Source of the DNA: a virus
Reading direction: 5' to 3' (one strand)
Virus record (IMG/VR): IMGVR_UViG_3300025889_000474
Location: 1-33,890 of that record
DNA: 33,890 bases
Below the pieces are notes generated by a model. That model was not told where the DNA came from. It made no database searches and worked only from the letters and a program-made list of their open reading frames with translations. Made by a program: the position numbers and the translations under genes. Positions 8,951 to 16,521 of the stretch are shown here, in pieces (position 1 is the first letter of the stretch; each line of letters opens with the position of its first letter).

Positions 8951-9223
8951 TTATGCAGCTGCTTTACGGCTATAACCGTAGAGCCTGATTTGTAAACCTT
9001 CGGTGACTTTGGTGTGAGCCTTGATGAATTGGCGTGATAGCTTTTCTCGAACCGCATCCATATCAAGGGTCTCTCGGCTGAACTCAGAAACTACAGCGTA
9101 GTGCGTCGTGCCATCGTAAGTGCCAGTGCCAGATTGTTTTAGTTCGTCAACCAAAAGCGTTTCTAATTTTTTAAGGTCAGCAATTTTTGCTCTGATCTCT
9201 GCTAATTTATCTACTGTGTTCAT
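8951..9223 (-). CDS. Small conserved-type phage protein with N-terminal coiled coil, 90 aa
   Basis: Residues 3-30 (VDKLAEIRAKIADLKKLETL) form a short coiled coil. The rest follows a pattern I associate with small conserved phage proteins: a TYDGTTHYAVVSEFSRETLD stretch, then REKLSRQFIKAH. No enzymatic function is known to me. The ribosome-binding site is the extended CTGAGAAAGGAAA motif, preceded by a C(UUCG)G hairpin at 9246-9261. This is the same leader arrangement as seen before the rightward early gene at 21305. Confidence 0.7.
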   Translation of the reverse strand: MNTVDKLAEIRAKIADLKKLETLLVDELKQSGTGTYDGTTHYAVVSEFSRETLDMDAVREKLSRQFIKAHTKVTEGLQIRLYGYSRKAAA

Positions 9224-9228
9224 TTTAA

Positions 9229-9261
9229 TTTCCTTTCTCAGAAGAGAGGGCCGAAGCCCTC
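9229..9261 (-). promoter_or_regulatory. UUCG-tetraloop intercistronic hairpin plus extended RBS
   Basis: On the transcribed (minus) strand GAGGGC-TTCG-GCCCTC (9246-9261) forms a perfect 6-bp stem closed by the very stable C(UUCG)G loop. It is followed by CTGAGAAAGGAAA (9229-9241), the ribosome-binding region of the 90-aa gene. There is no U-tract, so it does not look like a terminator. Comparable CUUCGG hairpins in phage T4 intercistronic regions are established; a role in mRNA stability or decoupling here is inferred. Confidence 0.75.
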
Positions 9262-9264
9262 GAT

Positions 9265-9531
9265 TTAGAATATGTATGACTTAACACTTTTTGGAGTGTT
9301 GGCTTTTGTGCCGTAGAACCCGAGGCACATTTTCTTGAGAATCGACTTGGCCTTTCTGACCGAGTAATCGATCTCGACAAAGTCGTCAGCAATTTTGTTG
9401 TCAACTTTCTCGATACGAATGGGGTGCTGCACGAATACAACTTTGGACCACTTGCGACCGCGCTCGACAAGCAAAGCATGGCGATGCTCACAGCTGTCTT
9501 TCCTAACAAAAAATGTGCGTACAACTTTCAT
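9265..9531 (-). CDS. Small basic hypothetical protein, 88 aa
   Basis: An 88-residue Lys/Arg-rich protein beginning MKVVRTFFVRKDSCEHRHAL, with no recognised domain. Start is supported by TGAGAAAGGAACGCAT directly before the ATG, the extended RBS motif shared by many genes of this operon. It is the first gene after the 141-bp gap at 9532-9672 that contains a promoter-like sequence, so it may begin a separately transcribed sub-operon running to 5280. Confidence 0.65.
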   Translation of the reverse strand: MKVVRTFFVRKDSCEHRHALLVERGRKWSKVVFVQHPIRIEKVDNKIADDFVEIDYSVRKAKSILKKMCLGFYGTKANTPKSVKSYIF

Positions 9532-9577
9532 ATGCGTTCCTTTCTCAAAAAACGAAGTAAATTAACTCCATCTAGTA

Positions 9578-9605
9578 ATTATACATTTCTGGTCAGAAAA
9601 TACAA
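9578..9605 (-). promoter_or_regulatory. Candidate internal sigma-70-type promoter (leftward)
   Basis: On the minus strand a perfect TATAAT lies at 9583-9578, with TTGTAT 16 bp upstream at 9605-9600. Only three of six -35 bases match consensus. It lies in the 141-bp AT-rich gap (9532-9672) between the AT-rich 241-aa gene and the 88-aa gene, about 46 bp before the latter's ATG. This would let 9531-5280 be transcribed separately. No terminator was recognised in the gap. Confidence 0.4.
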
Positions 9606-9672
9606 TAGTTTATTTCATCATATAAATCAAAGACTTGCGAGGGCTTTTTCTACGATTTATAAAATTTATTAG

Positions 9673-10398
9673 CTAAATATCTTTTTTAAAGCCCAAATTC
9701 CTGAGTAGACCGTCCAAAGAGTCGTAAAGTTTGTTTAAAGGTATGAATGTTTTATAACGCTTTACATCTGTGCATGTTCTCATAGCCCTTAATATTTTTT
9801 CGTCTTCATAGACTCTTTTTAATTTTATCTCTTGATCTCGCGAACTGAACCTAACCACAAACAACGGGTCATTATGTTTGATTTTTATTTCTGTTACTCC
9901 CGAAATAATTTCTCCACTTACGTCAATTGGTCTTATCCATTTGCCAATATCATAAACTCCAGAAACGAAAGCAATTTTATTATGTATAGGGTTTATCTCC
10001 GGTAAAAAGTAAAACGGTATTGATTCCATTTTTACAGATTTATCAGAAAAAAATAATAATTTCGGCATTGTGGTAATTCCAAATTTATTTTTGCCAAAAT
10101 AATCTTCATCTCTGAGCATAAAAAAATTATCGTAAAAATCTTGATCTAATCTATCAAGTTTTAAAGATGGTGGGTTACGACCAACTGTTATGATTACATC
10201 TACTGGGGATTTTATGACAAAAGAATTTTTGCAATAATCCATGAAAGCGTAACATTTAAGATGCCGAGGTAACCCATCGTAATTTAATTTTTTATATTGT
10301 TCTTTTAGATAATTGAATAAAGGTTCTGGTTCCGGTTGTGTGGACTCCAAACCTAAATGCCCATAAGTGACAACGCACCATTTAACTTCGGTCATCAT
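9673..10398 (-). CDS. AT-rich hypothetical protein, 241 aa
   Basis: A 241-residue protein (MMTEVKWCVVTYGHLGLES start) with no domain that I can name. Segments such as PSLKLDRLDQDFYDNFFM, PKLLFFSDKS, IPFYFLPEINPIH and YDIGKWIRPID recall unassigned conserved proteins of marine phages. The ATG overlaps the dnaE stop (ATGA at 10395-10398), arguing for coupled translation. Its base composition is clearly AT-richer than dnaE and the helicases, with few CGA codons and no CTCGAG that I found, which may mark a recent acquisition. It is the last gene before the 9532-9672 gap. Confidence 0.6.
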   Translation of the reverse strand: MMTEVKWCVVTYGHLGLESTQPEPEPLFNYLKEQYKKLNYDGLPRHLKCYAFMDYCKNSFVIKSPVDVIITVGRNPPSLKLDRLDQDFYDNFFMLRDEDYFGKNKFGITTMPKLLFFSDKSVKMESIPFYFLPEINPIHNKIAFVSGVYDIGKWIRPIDVSGEIISGVTEIKIKHNDPLFVVRFSSRDQEIKLKRVYEDEKILRAMRTCTDVKRYKTFIPLNKLYDSLDGLLRNLGFKKDI

Positions 10399-13205
10399 AA
10401 TTTTTTCCACTTCTCGATATGAATTTTTCTATAATTTGAATTTAGATAGCCTTTTATTAAATACCAATCGCCTATTTCTCCGGACTCTGCAATCGGTTTT
10501 CCAAGCTGAGAATATTTAAATCTATCGACCGTACACATGATCGGGCCAGTGTCATCCTCGACGGTAAGATTCAGCCAGATGTTGTTGGTCTCGATTCGAC
10601 GACCGTTGCGCTTTGAAACGCTCGAGGATTCGTTAAGGTCTTTGACAATCTTTTCTTTGATCTTGCCGAAGAATACAAATGTGCCGGGATTCTCAGTGCT
10701 CAGATCGACAATGTCTGTTATCGGGGTTCTGATATTGTATTTCTCCGGCTCACGTTTAATGTGACCGAATCGACGCTCGCACTCAAAAATATCGTCGTAT
10801 GCCGTCGATCCCTCATCGAGCAACGTCTCTTGCCTTGGGGTCAATGGCTGTTTTAGCTCTCGACGCTTGATAATGTCATCAGCCATTTTCGGGCCGATCC
10901 CTTTAATGCCAGATAGTCCACCGATCAGCTCACCGTCTTGAACCGACCAGTTTTGCTTTGATTTGAGCTTATCGAACGGCTTGTAGGTTAAACCTTCAGC
11001 CACGACCTCACGCAACAAACGAATCGCTTGTTCATCATCTTTAACATTACGCAAACACGCAGCAGCAAATTCAAGAGGAAATTTAGATTTAAGAACACAA
11101 GCCCAATAAGACACAAGACCATAAGCAATGGCATGAGAGCGATTAAAAGCCCAGCCTCCCATAGTATTAATTTGATCCCATATGAACCTTGCTTGATCTT
11201 CATCGACTCCATTTTCCGCAGCTCCTGATTTAAATTTGTCAAAGTAACGATCAAAGAACTCTTTCCCGAGCGACTTACTCATCGCCTTACGCAAGGCAGA
11301 AACGTCTTCCCAAGATAATTTACCAATTTCCCTGCCGATGTTCATTACCTGTTCTTGGTAAACCACAACCCCGTAAGTTACCCTTGTCGAGTCCTCGGTC
11401 ATCGGGTGGAGATACTGGATCGGTGCGTCACCGTTATGTCGGCGGATGAATTCGTTGGTTCCACCGGATTGAAGTGGTCCGGGTCTTGCTAGAGCGGTCA
11501 GCGCAGCAATGTCCTCGAACTTGCTGATCGTGATCTGTCGAGATACGGACTGTAATGCATAGCCCTCGAACTGGAAGATTCCAGCAAACTTCTCATCGTT
11601 TAGGATCGCAAATGCGCCTTCGTCATCCATCGGATGTTTCATTAACTGATCTCGAGACCAGCCAACCTGATCCAAAACATCTTGTAAAACAGACAGCGTT
11701 CTCAGCCCTAACGCATCAATCTTCAGCAAATTTAACTGTTCTGCGTCTCTCTTATCGATCTGAGCTGCACCAGTTTGCTCTGAAACCGAACAATATTGGC
11801 TCACTGGCTTTTCAGTGACGATAATCCCAGCTGCATGAACCCCGTTGTGTCGAGCGTGGTTTTCCATTTGTCCAGCGACCTTAATCTGTGGGTACTTCTC
11901 GACAACTTTCTTGCCCACATCTAGATCGTTTAACGTGTCCTCGATGCAGTTATTGATCCGAGGATCGCCCCAGTCACGCTCGATGATCGACTCTTTTAAG
12001 TCTTTGACTTCCCAAGCCGGGATCCCAAGCTCCTTGGCAACCTCACCGATTGTGCTCTTGGCCTTGTATCTCGAGACCGTTCCCAAGTGTGCGACCTTGT
12101 CAGAACCGTACTTATTTCTCAGGTACTCGAACACCATCTCTCGGCGGTCATCCTGAAAATCAATATCGATATCTGGCATATCAGCTCGGCTAATATCGAT
12201 GAACCGCTCGAACAAAAGATCATGCTCGATGGGGTCGATATCGGTAATCCCGATCAAATAACAAACCAATGAACCGCCGGATGAGCCTCTGGCTGGGCCG
12301 ACCAGCATCTTACGTTTTGCGTAATTGATCATATCGGCTATGACGTAGAAGTAATCCTCGAACTTCTTTTCTGCGATCATTGCCAGCTCACGCTCGACTC
12401 GAGGGCCGTAAACATCGTCAGTCAGATCGATGCCCTTTTGTTTTGCGCCTTCTTCACACATCTCTCGAAGGGTTTTATCTGGCGTGATCTTGATCATTTC
12501 AGCGGTTGGCAACTCTGCGTTGCACATCTGAGCGATCTTGTAAGTGTTCTCGAGCGCAATATCCGGCCCCCAAGGAACCGCTTCTCGCCATTCCCACTCA
12601 TCGAGGATATGCATTGGAGCGGTTCGATCCGTTCGATTGATGCCTACCAAAACCTCATAGGCTTTCTTATCTTGAACCGTTGGATAAAAATTATCCGAAG
12701 TAGCGACCACCTGAAAGCCCTTACTTTCAGCAAACTCGAGAGCTTTCTTAGAACTCATCGGGTTTAGCTCAATGTATAAATGATCTTTCTTGGTTCTCGG
12801 CAGCAGACTCCAATCTGGGTTCGATCCACTTAACATGATGATGTTCTCGCTCACATCGAACAGGTCTTCATATCCCAATCGAGGGTAATAATAAAAATGT
12901 TCTTTGTTTGTGCTGCGAGTTACAAGCTGGTAAAGCTCGGTCAGCCCATCATTATTCTTGGCGATAAACGCCATACTGTTAAATGGCTGTTTTGATTTGT
13001 CAGTTGCATCTGCGACTACTGCGATCTCGACACCGAGCAATGGTTTCTTTCCAGCTTTCTTACATGCTTTACTGAAATTAACATGGCCCCAAGTGCCAGT
13101 GTCACAAATTCCAATTGTGTCACCACCTACAGTATTGAGAACTTTATCGACAGAGCCAAATGCTTTTCTGAAACAATATTCAGTACGGACTCTAAGATTA
13201 ATCAT
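10395..13205 (-). CDS. dnaE: DNA polymerase III alpha (DnaE)-type polymerase, 936 aa
   Basis: A C-family DNA polymerase. From the ATG at 13205: a PHP domain begins at residue 1, GPARGSSGGS lies at 303-312, the catalytic MPDIDIDF at 343-350 and the third catalytic Asp in LKIDALGL (D497). A helix-hairpin-helix (GIKGIGPKMADDI) and a C-terminal OB-like region (about 845-936) follow. It is shorter than cellular DnaE (~1160 aa) and appears to lack the tau-binding end. The PHP entry strand reads NLRVRTEYCF where active enzymes have HLHxH, so PHP metal chemistry is probably lost; proofreading is likely supplied by the adjacent exonuclease. The start is chosen because PHP homology begins there. An in-frame TTG upstream (13289) would extend it by 28 residues. 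Confidence 0.92.
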   Translation of the reverse strand: MINLRVRTEYCFRKAFGSVDKVLNTVGGDTIGICDTGTWGHVNFSKACKKAGKKPLLGVEIAVVADATDKSKQPFNSMAFIAKNNDGLTELYQLVTRSTNKEHFYYYPRLGYEDLFDVSENIIMLSGSNPDWSLLPRTKKDHLYIELNPMSSKKALEFAESKGFQVVATSDNFYPTVQDKKAYEVLVGINRTDRTAPMHILDEWEWREAVPWGPDIALENTYKIAQMCNAELPTAEMIKITPDKTLREMCEEGAKQKGIDLTDDVYGPRVERELAMIAEKKFEDYFYVIADMINYAKRKMLVGPARGSSGGSLVCYLIGITDIDPIEHDLLFERFIDISRADMPDIDIDFQDDRREMVFEYLRNKYGSDKVAHLGTVSRYKAKSTIGEVAKELGIPAWEVKDLKESIIERDWGDPRINNCIEDTLNDLDVGKKVVEKYPQIKVAGQMENHARHNGVHAAGIIVTEKPVSQYCSVSEQTGAAQIDKRDAEQLNLLKIDALGLRTLSVLQDVLDQVGWSRDQLMKHPMDDEGAFAILNDEKFAGIFQFEGYALQSVSRQITISKFEDIAALTALARPGPLQSGGTNEFIRRHNGDAPIQYLHPMTEDSTRVTYGVVVYQEQVMNIGREIGKLSWEDVSALRKAMSKSLGKEFFDRYFDKFKSGAAENGVDEDQARFIWDQINTMGGWAFNRSHAIAYGLVSYWACVLKSKFPLEFAAACLRNVKDDEQAIRLLREVVAEGLTYKPFDKLKSKQNWSVQDGELIGGLSGIKGIGPKMADDIIKRRELKQPLTPRQETLLDEGSTAYDDIFECERRFGHIKREPEKYNIRTPITDIVDLSTENPGTFVFFGKIKEKIVKDLNESSSVSKRNGRRIETNNIWLNLTVEDDTGPIMCTVDRFKYSQLGKPIAESGEIGDWYLIKGYLNSNYRKIHIEKWKKL

Positions 13206-13258
13206 AGAATCAACAATGAAATGGTCACAACGATAATCTGAATTACGATTGGGTCCAT
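13202..13258 (-). CDS. 18-codon hydrophobic mini-ORF coupling exonuclease to polymerase
   Basis: Reads MDPIVIQIIVVTISLLIL and stops. It has a strong AGGAGG upstream of its ATG. Its ATG overlaps the exonuclease stop (TAATG) and its TGA overlaps the polymerase ATG (ATGA). This exact double overlap spans the whole gap between the two genes. The polymerase ATG itself has no recognisable ribosome-binding site, so ribosomes may arrive by translating this mini-ORF. The peptide is almost entirely aliphatic and could be a single membrane helix, or its sequence may be incidental to the coupling. Confidence 0.55.
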   Translation of the reverse strand: MDPIVIQIIVVTISLLIL

Positions 13259-13791
13259 TATAGATGCCCCTCCTTTTTGTACCATTCAACGATTCTCCAA
13301 GTCGCCTCTACATCACTTATTGATCGGTGAGCATCAGTGATTTTCTCGCCGAACAATTTTTCATGTATCACGCCAAGTTTCATTCGTTGTCCCCAAACCT
13401 TTTGGCAAATCTCTAATGTGCAGATATGCTCCGGAGGCCAAGGGAACTTGGTTAATTTATCAATCCTTTCTAACTCGAACCTCAATATCTTACTATCAAA
13501 CGGTAAATTATGAGCAACTAATTCACGTTCACCTAAAAAGAAATCGCAAAGTTCTTTGTAATACGCAATGAAAGGTTTCTCATTGGCTACCATATCGTCA
13601 GTAATGTTCGTGATCTTTGCAATTTTTTCTTCGATCTTTTCTCGAGGGTTACAAAGAAATTGCAAACGGCTGACTTCTTTTAAATCATCATCTAACTTGA
13701 TCGCACCAAACTCAATGATCTTGGGTTGGATGTCGAGGTCAGAACCTTCCGCTTTTGGTAAGCCAGTTGTTTCTAAGTCGAATATGATCAT
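13258..13791 (-). CDS. DnaQ-like DEDDh 3'-5' exonuclease, 177 aa
   Basis: Exonuclease of the DnaQ/epsilon class. Motif I is IIFDLETTGLP (D5, E7), motif II HNLPFDSKILRFE, and motif III DAHRSISDVEATW with the catalytic His and Asp. It would provide proofreading for the neighbouring DnaE-type polymerase; in cells the same pairing forms the Pol III core. The ATG at 13791 overlaps the zinc-ribbon gene stop (ATGA) and places motif I at the N-terminus, as usual; an in-frame ATG at 13836 would add 15 residues. Its stop overlaps the mini-ORF start. Confidence 0.9.
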   Translation of the reverse strand: MIIFDLETTGLPKAEGSDLDIQPKIIEFGAIKLDDDLKEVSRLQFLCNPREKIEEKIAKITNITDDMVANEKPFIAYYKELCDFFLGERELVAHNLPFDSKILRFELERIDKLTKFPWPPEHICTLEICQKVWGQRMKLGVIHEKLFGEKITDAHRSISDVEATWRIVEWYKKEGHL

Positions 13792-13949
13792 TTTCTTTTC
13801 AAAGTTAGTATTGGTCTTTTCTTCATACTTAAACAAACATCACAACGCCATTGTTTAGTGCCATTGCTGATGATTATTAGTTTTACTCCGGGTCGAGTCC
13901 TGCAACACTGACAATTTTTTTTAGTTTCGCCATTAAGAATTAGCGTCAT
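13788..13949 (-). CDS. Small zinc-ribbon protein, 53 aa
   Basis: A 53-residue basic protein with two CxxC pairs, CQCC (in NCQCCRTRPG) and CDVC (in QWRCDVCLSMKK), about 20 residues apart, the spacing of a zinc ribbon. It may bind nucleic acid or a partner protein. Start at ATG 13949 is chosen for GGAG 7 nt upstream. The start lies inside the 3' end of the 76-aa gene (overlap 17 nt), and the stop overlaps the exonuclease start (ATGA). Confidence 0.65.
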   Translation of the reverse strand: MTLILNGETKKNCQCCRTRPGVKLIIISNGTKQWRCDVCLSMKKRPILTLKRK

Positions 13950-14163
13950 TTTTAACTCCTTCCTGATAACCGTCATGCCATCCAGTTATATAAGTTCGTT
14001 GATATTCTGCGTCTACTTCTCTTAATCGCATCTCAAAACTTTTATTAAAAACTTGGATAACCGTTTGTAATTGAAACATCGACTCTTCTGATAAATCAAA
14101 AAGCCTTGCAACTTTTGTATCGTCTAACTCTAAATCGTTGCCTTTGATTTTTAATTTAAACAT
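13933..14163 (-). CDS. Small hypothetical protein, 76 aa
   Basis: A 76-residue helical protein (MFKLKIKGNDLELDD start; later EMRLREVDAEYQRTYITGWHDGYQEG) with no recognised domain. ATG 14163 is preferred, with AGGTG six nt upstream; an in-frame GTG at 14172 is the alternative. It overlaps the 88-aa gene by 8 nt and the zinc-ribbon gene by 17 nt, in a string of overlapping small genes. Confidence 0.6.
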   Translation of the reverse strand: MFKLKIKGNDLELDDTKVARLFDLSEESMFQLQTVIQVFNKSFEMRLREVDAEYQRTYITGWHDGYQEGVKNDANS

Positions 14164-14422
14164 TTTTGTCACCTACAATCTCGACTCTGCCGTATTGGAT
14201 ATCCCAGACTAAGTCTCGTCGATTGCCTCCTCGAGCCATAAACTCTTCGTAAAGAATTGGCTCACCAGCATCCAGCAAAATTTGTAATGATTTAAACCCA
14301 GAAGATTTTTTCCTTCTTGGATTCCAATCGATCAGGCAACGGATCATGCATCCTTCAAAGCTGGATCGCCTTCCTCGTTTCCTTTCCTTTGCGGATGAAA
14401 CATAAACGGTTATGTCTGTCAT
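14156..14422 (-). CDS. Small basic hypothetical protein, 88 aa
   Basis: An 88-residue Arg/Lys-rich protein (MTDITVYVSSAKERKRGRRS start, DWNPRRKKSSGFKSLQILLD in the middle) with no recognised domain. The charge pattern would suit nucleic-acid binding. The ATG follows AGAAAGGAAAAAA, the operon's recurrent ribosome-binding motif. It lies directly downstream of the UvrD-like helicase gene. Confidence 0.6.
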   Translation of the reverse strand: MTDITVYVSSAKERKRGRRSSFEGCMIRCLIDWNPRRKKSSGFKSLQILLDAGEPILYEEFMARGGNRRDLVWDIQYGRVEIVGDKNV

Positions 14423-14437
14423 TTTTTTCCTTTCTGA

Positions 14438-15898
14438 TTAAAGTTCGTAATATCTTAAACTTCTTGGCCTTACTACAAAAAGATTCTGTTTTGCTCTGGT
14501 GACGGCAACGTACCAGACCCTGTTCTCTTCATCTCGATGCGAGTTCTCCCAGCTCAATCGTCCCATGTCTGATATCAACGCAACATTATCTGCCTCACCA
14601 CCTTTTGATTGATGAATGGTTGAGATCGTGATCCTTGGCTTCTCGGAAAACTTCTCACCGTTTCGCAAACAAGATCGCAAGTATTCACGCTCATCCGGTG
14701 CAATCCCACGAAGCATTCGCATCCAGTCGAATGATCGAGCTGCATCAGGCAATCCCAAGTCTTTGAAAAAGTAATAGTCTTTTTTCTTGAGCCTCGGCTT
14801 ATCTGAGAAGAACTGCAACATGTTCTTGCACTCGAACAATGTGATCCGGTCACCTTTCCTGACTTTCTCCCAACTCACAATCGCTCTGGTCTCTTCAGAC
14901 TCGAGAGAATGCTGACCACTAAACGTGTAAGCGTATCCTTGTTGCCGAGCGACATGTTTAAATCGGTTCAACAAATATTTACTACGGCTCATACAAAGCC
15001 ATGTGCCTTGTCGAGAGAAATCAATTTCTTGTTCATCGGCAATGTGCTCGACTGCTCCTTGATCGATGCGCGGGGACCAAGGCTTCTGGTATCGATTCTT
15101 GATCCGGCTAACAATCCCCAGTGCGACTTTGTGAACCGCTCGAGGGATGCGATAACTTTGCGGAAGGATGCGTCGATCACCAGCCAGATTCAAAAACTTG
15201 TTTAGATCCGCGCCAGCCCAACTGAAAATTGCCTGATCATCATCGCCAGCAATGTAGACCTCTTTGGCATTCGCCGATGCCTTAATCGCCATTTTGTATT
15301 GAAGCGAACTCAAGTCTTGGGCCTCGTCGATGATGCAGATATCTACATCTAGCTCTGAGTTATACGCCTCGAGCATATCGGTAAAGTCGAACAGTCCAAG
15401 CTGGTGCTTATATTTTCGCAATGCTTGGTCATATTGTTTCACCGCGTGGAACGTCAGGTCATTTACCGAGGTCAAATTGTATTGGGCGTTGATAGATCGA
15501 AGACCGACCCGAGCCAAACTCTCGACCCTCGAGCACTTATCCCCTAGCCCATCCCCAACATGAATGCCCAAGTCTTCATCGTAGATCCCACGAAACTCGA
15601 TCCCTAGAGCCTTGCCTAGCTTGCGGTAATGGGTATTGGTCATGACCTCGTCACGCTGTATCCCCAGCTCTCGAAACGCTAACGAGTGCAATGTCCTGAA
15701 GAACGGGAAACGTATCTCATCGAATCCGAACTGTGCCATTGCTCGCTCTTGCGCTTCATACGCTGCTTTTCTGGTAAACGCCAGATATGCAATGCGCTCT
15801 GGTGGGACTCCACGACTTAGCGCACCCTCGACGATTTGTAGTAGCGTCGTGGTCTTGCCAGTGCCGGGTGGTCCGAGGATTAGCTGAACGTGTCTCAT
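14438..15898 (-). CDS. UvrD/Dda-like SF1 DNA helicase, 486 aa
   Basis: An SF1 helicase with a full motif set: Walker A GPPGTGKTT at residues 9-17, LAFTRKAA (Ia), DEAQD at 191-195 (II), GDDDQAIFSWAGAD at 218-231 (III), QSYR at 247-250 (IV), ISTIHQSKGGEADNV (V) and WYVAVTRAK (VI) near the C-terminus. At 486 residues it is smaller than cellular UvrD (~720 aa) and nearer phage Dda in size. The ATG overlaps the stop of the HTH gene (ATGA). As no DnaB-type helicase is visible in the window, this or the SNF2 protein may open the fork; that is inference. Confidence 0.93.
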   Translation of the reverse strand: MRHVQLILGPPGTGKTTTLLQIVEGALSRGVPPERIAYLAFTRKAAYEAQERAMAQFGFDEIRFPFFRTLHSLAFRELGIQRDEVMTNTHYRKLGKALGIEFRGIYDEDLGIHVGDGLGDKCSRVESLARVGLRSINAQYNLTSVNDLTFHAVKQYDQALRKYKHQLGLFDFTDMLEAYNSELDVDICIIDEAQDLSSLQYKMAIKASANAKEVYIAGDDDQAIFSWAGADLNKFLNLAGDRRILPQSYRIPRAVHKVALGIVSRIKNRYQKPWSPRIDQGAVEHIADEQEIDFSRQGTWLCMSRSKYLLNRFKHVARQQGYAYTFSGQHSLESEETRAIVSWEKVRKGDRITLFECKNMLQFFSDKPRLKKKDYYFFKDLGLPDAARSFDWMRMLRGIAPDEREYLRSCLRNGEKFSEKPRITISTIHQSKGGEADNVALISDMGRLSWENSHRDEENRVWYVAVTRAKQNLFVVRPRSLRYYEL

Positions 15899-16509
15899 TT
15901 TTGTTCAGCGTGGTAAGAATTGTTTTTGATCCATCTCATGAAAGAAATGAATTTATAAATTGAATGTTTTAAATCTTCATTATTTTCAAATTGCATAACG
16001 CCTAATGTTGTATCCATTTCTAAAAACTTCACAACATGTTCCATATGACCAATGATTTCTGTAACTTGCCTTGGTGATAAACTGCCCCACAACTCGTGAT
16101 AAGTTCTCATGGTGTTAATCTCCCAAATCATTTTCTGAATTACTGATCTCTCTTCGCCATTAAAATTATCAATTTTTTTTGTTTTATTTTCTTTATCTCT
16201 TATCTCATTTAAATCTTTAATAATAAATTTGTAGTTGTATTTAGTATAATTTGGTCTATCAGAAGCAATAATTTTTTCAACTTCATTAATACAAAGTTCT
16301 GTAAAAGTATCATCATTTAAATGTTTGCATACATTAACTAAATGTTTAACAGGAACAGTATTATCTAATTGAAACCAAGAATTAAAAGAAGAAATTTTTA
16401 CATTAAGTTTTTTAGCAAAATCTTTTCTTTTAATTTTTTTTGTACTTAAACATGAATGAAAATACCTAATAACATTTTTAGTTAATGGATTTCTTGAAGT
16501 TCTTGGCAT
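15895..16509 (-). CDS. Putative helix-turn-helix regulator, AT-rich, 204 aa
   Basis: The first ~70 residues look like an XRE-type helix-turn-helix (RKDFAKKLNVKISSFNSWF, then PVKHLVNVCKHLN). The remainder is helical, with no recognised domain. The ATG is preceded by AAGAAAGGAACAAT. The stop overlaps the helicase start (ATGA). Its base composition is far AT-richer than the primase and helicase on either side, with no CTCGAG seen, which suggests separate ancestry. A DNA-binding regulator sitting inside a replication operon could control the divergent region at 20067-20407. The HTH call is from residue pattern only. Confidence 0.55.
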   Translation of the reverse strand: MPRTSRNPLTKNVIRYFHSCLSTKKIKRKDFAKKLNVKISSFNSWFQLDNTVPVKHLVNVCKHLNDDTFTELCINEVEKIIASDRPNYTKYNYKFIIKDLNEIRDKENKTKKIDNFNGEERSVIQKMIWEINTMRTYHELWGSLSPRQVTEIIGHMEHVVKFLEMDTTLGVMQFENNEDLKHSIYKFISFMRWIKNNSYHAEQK

Positions 16510-16521
16510 ATTGTTCCTTTC

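Noticed and set aside
10395-13289. Polymerase starting at TTG 13289
   Set aside because: The 28-residue extension has no PHP homology, and the sequence is better explained by the mini-ORF with its own AGGAGG and stop-start overlaps.
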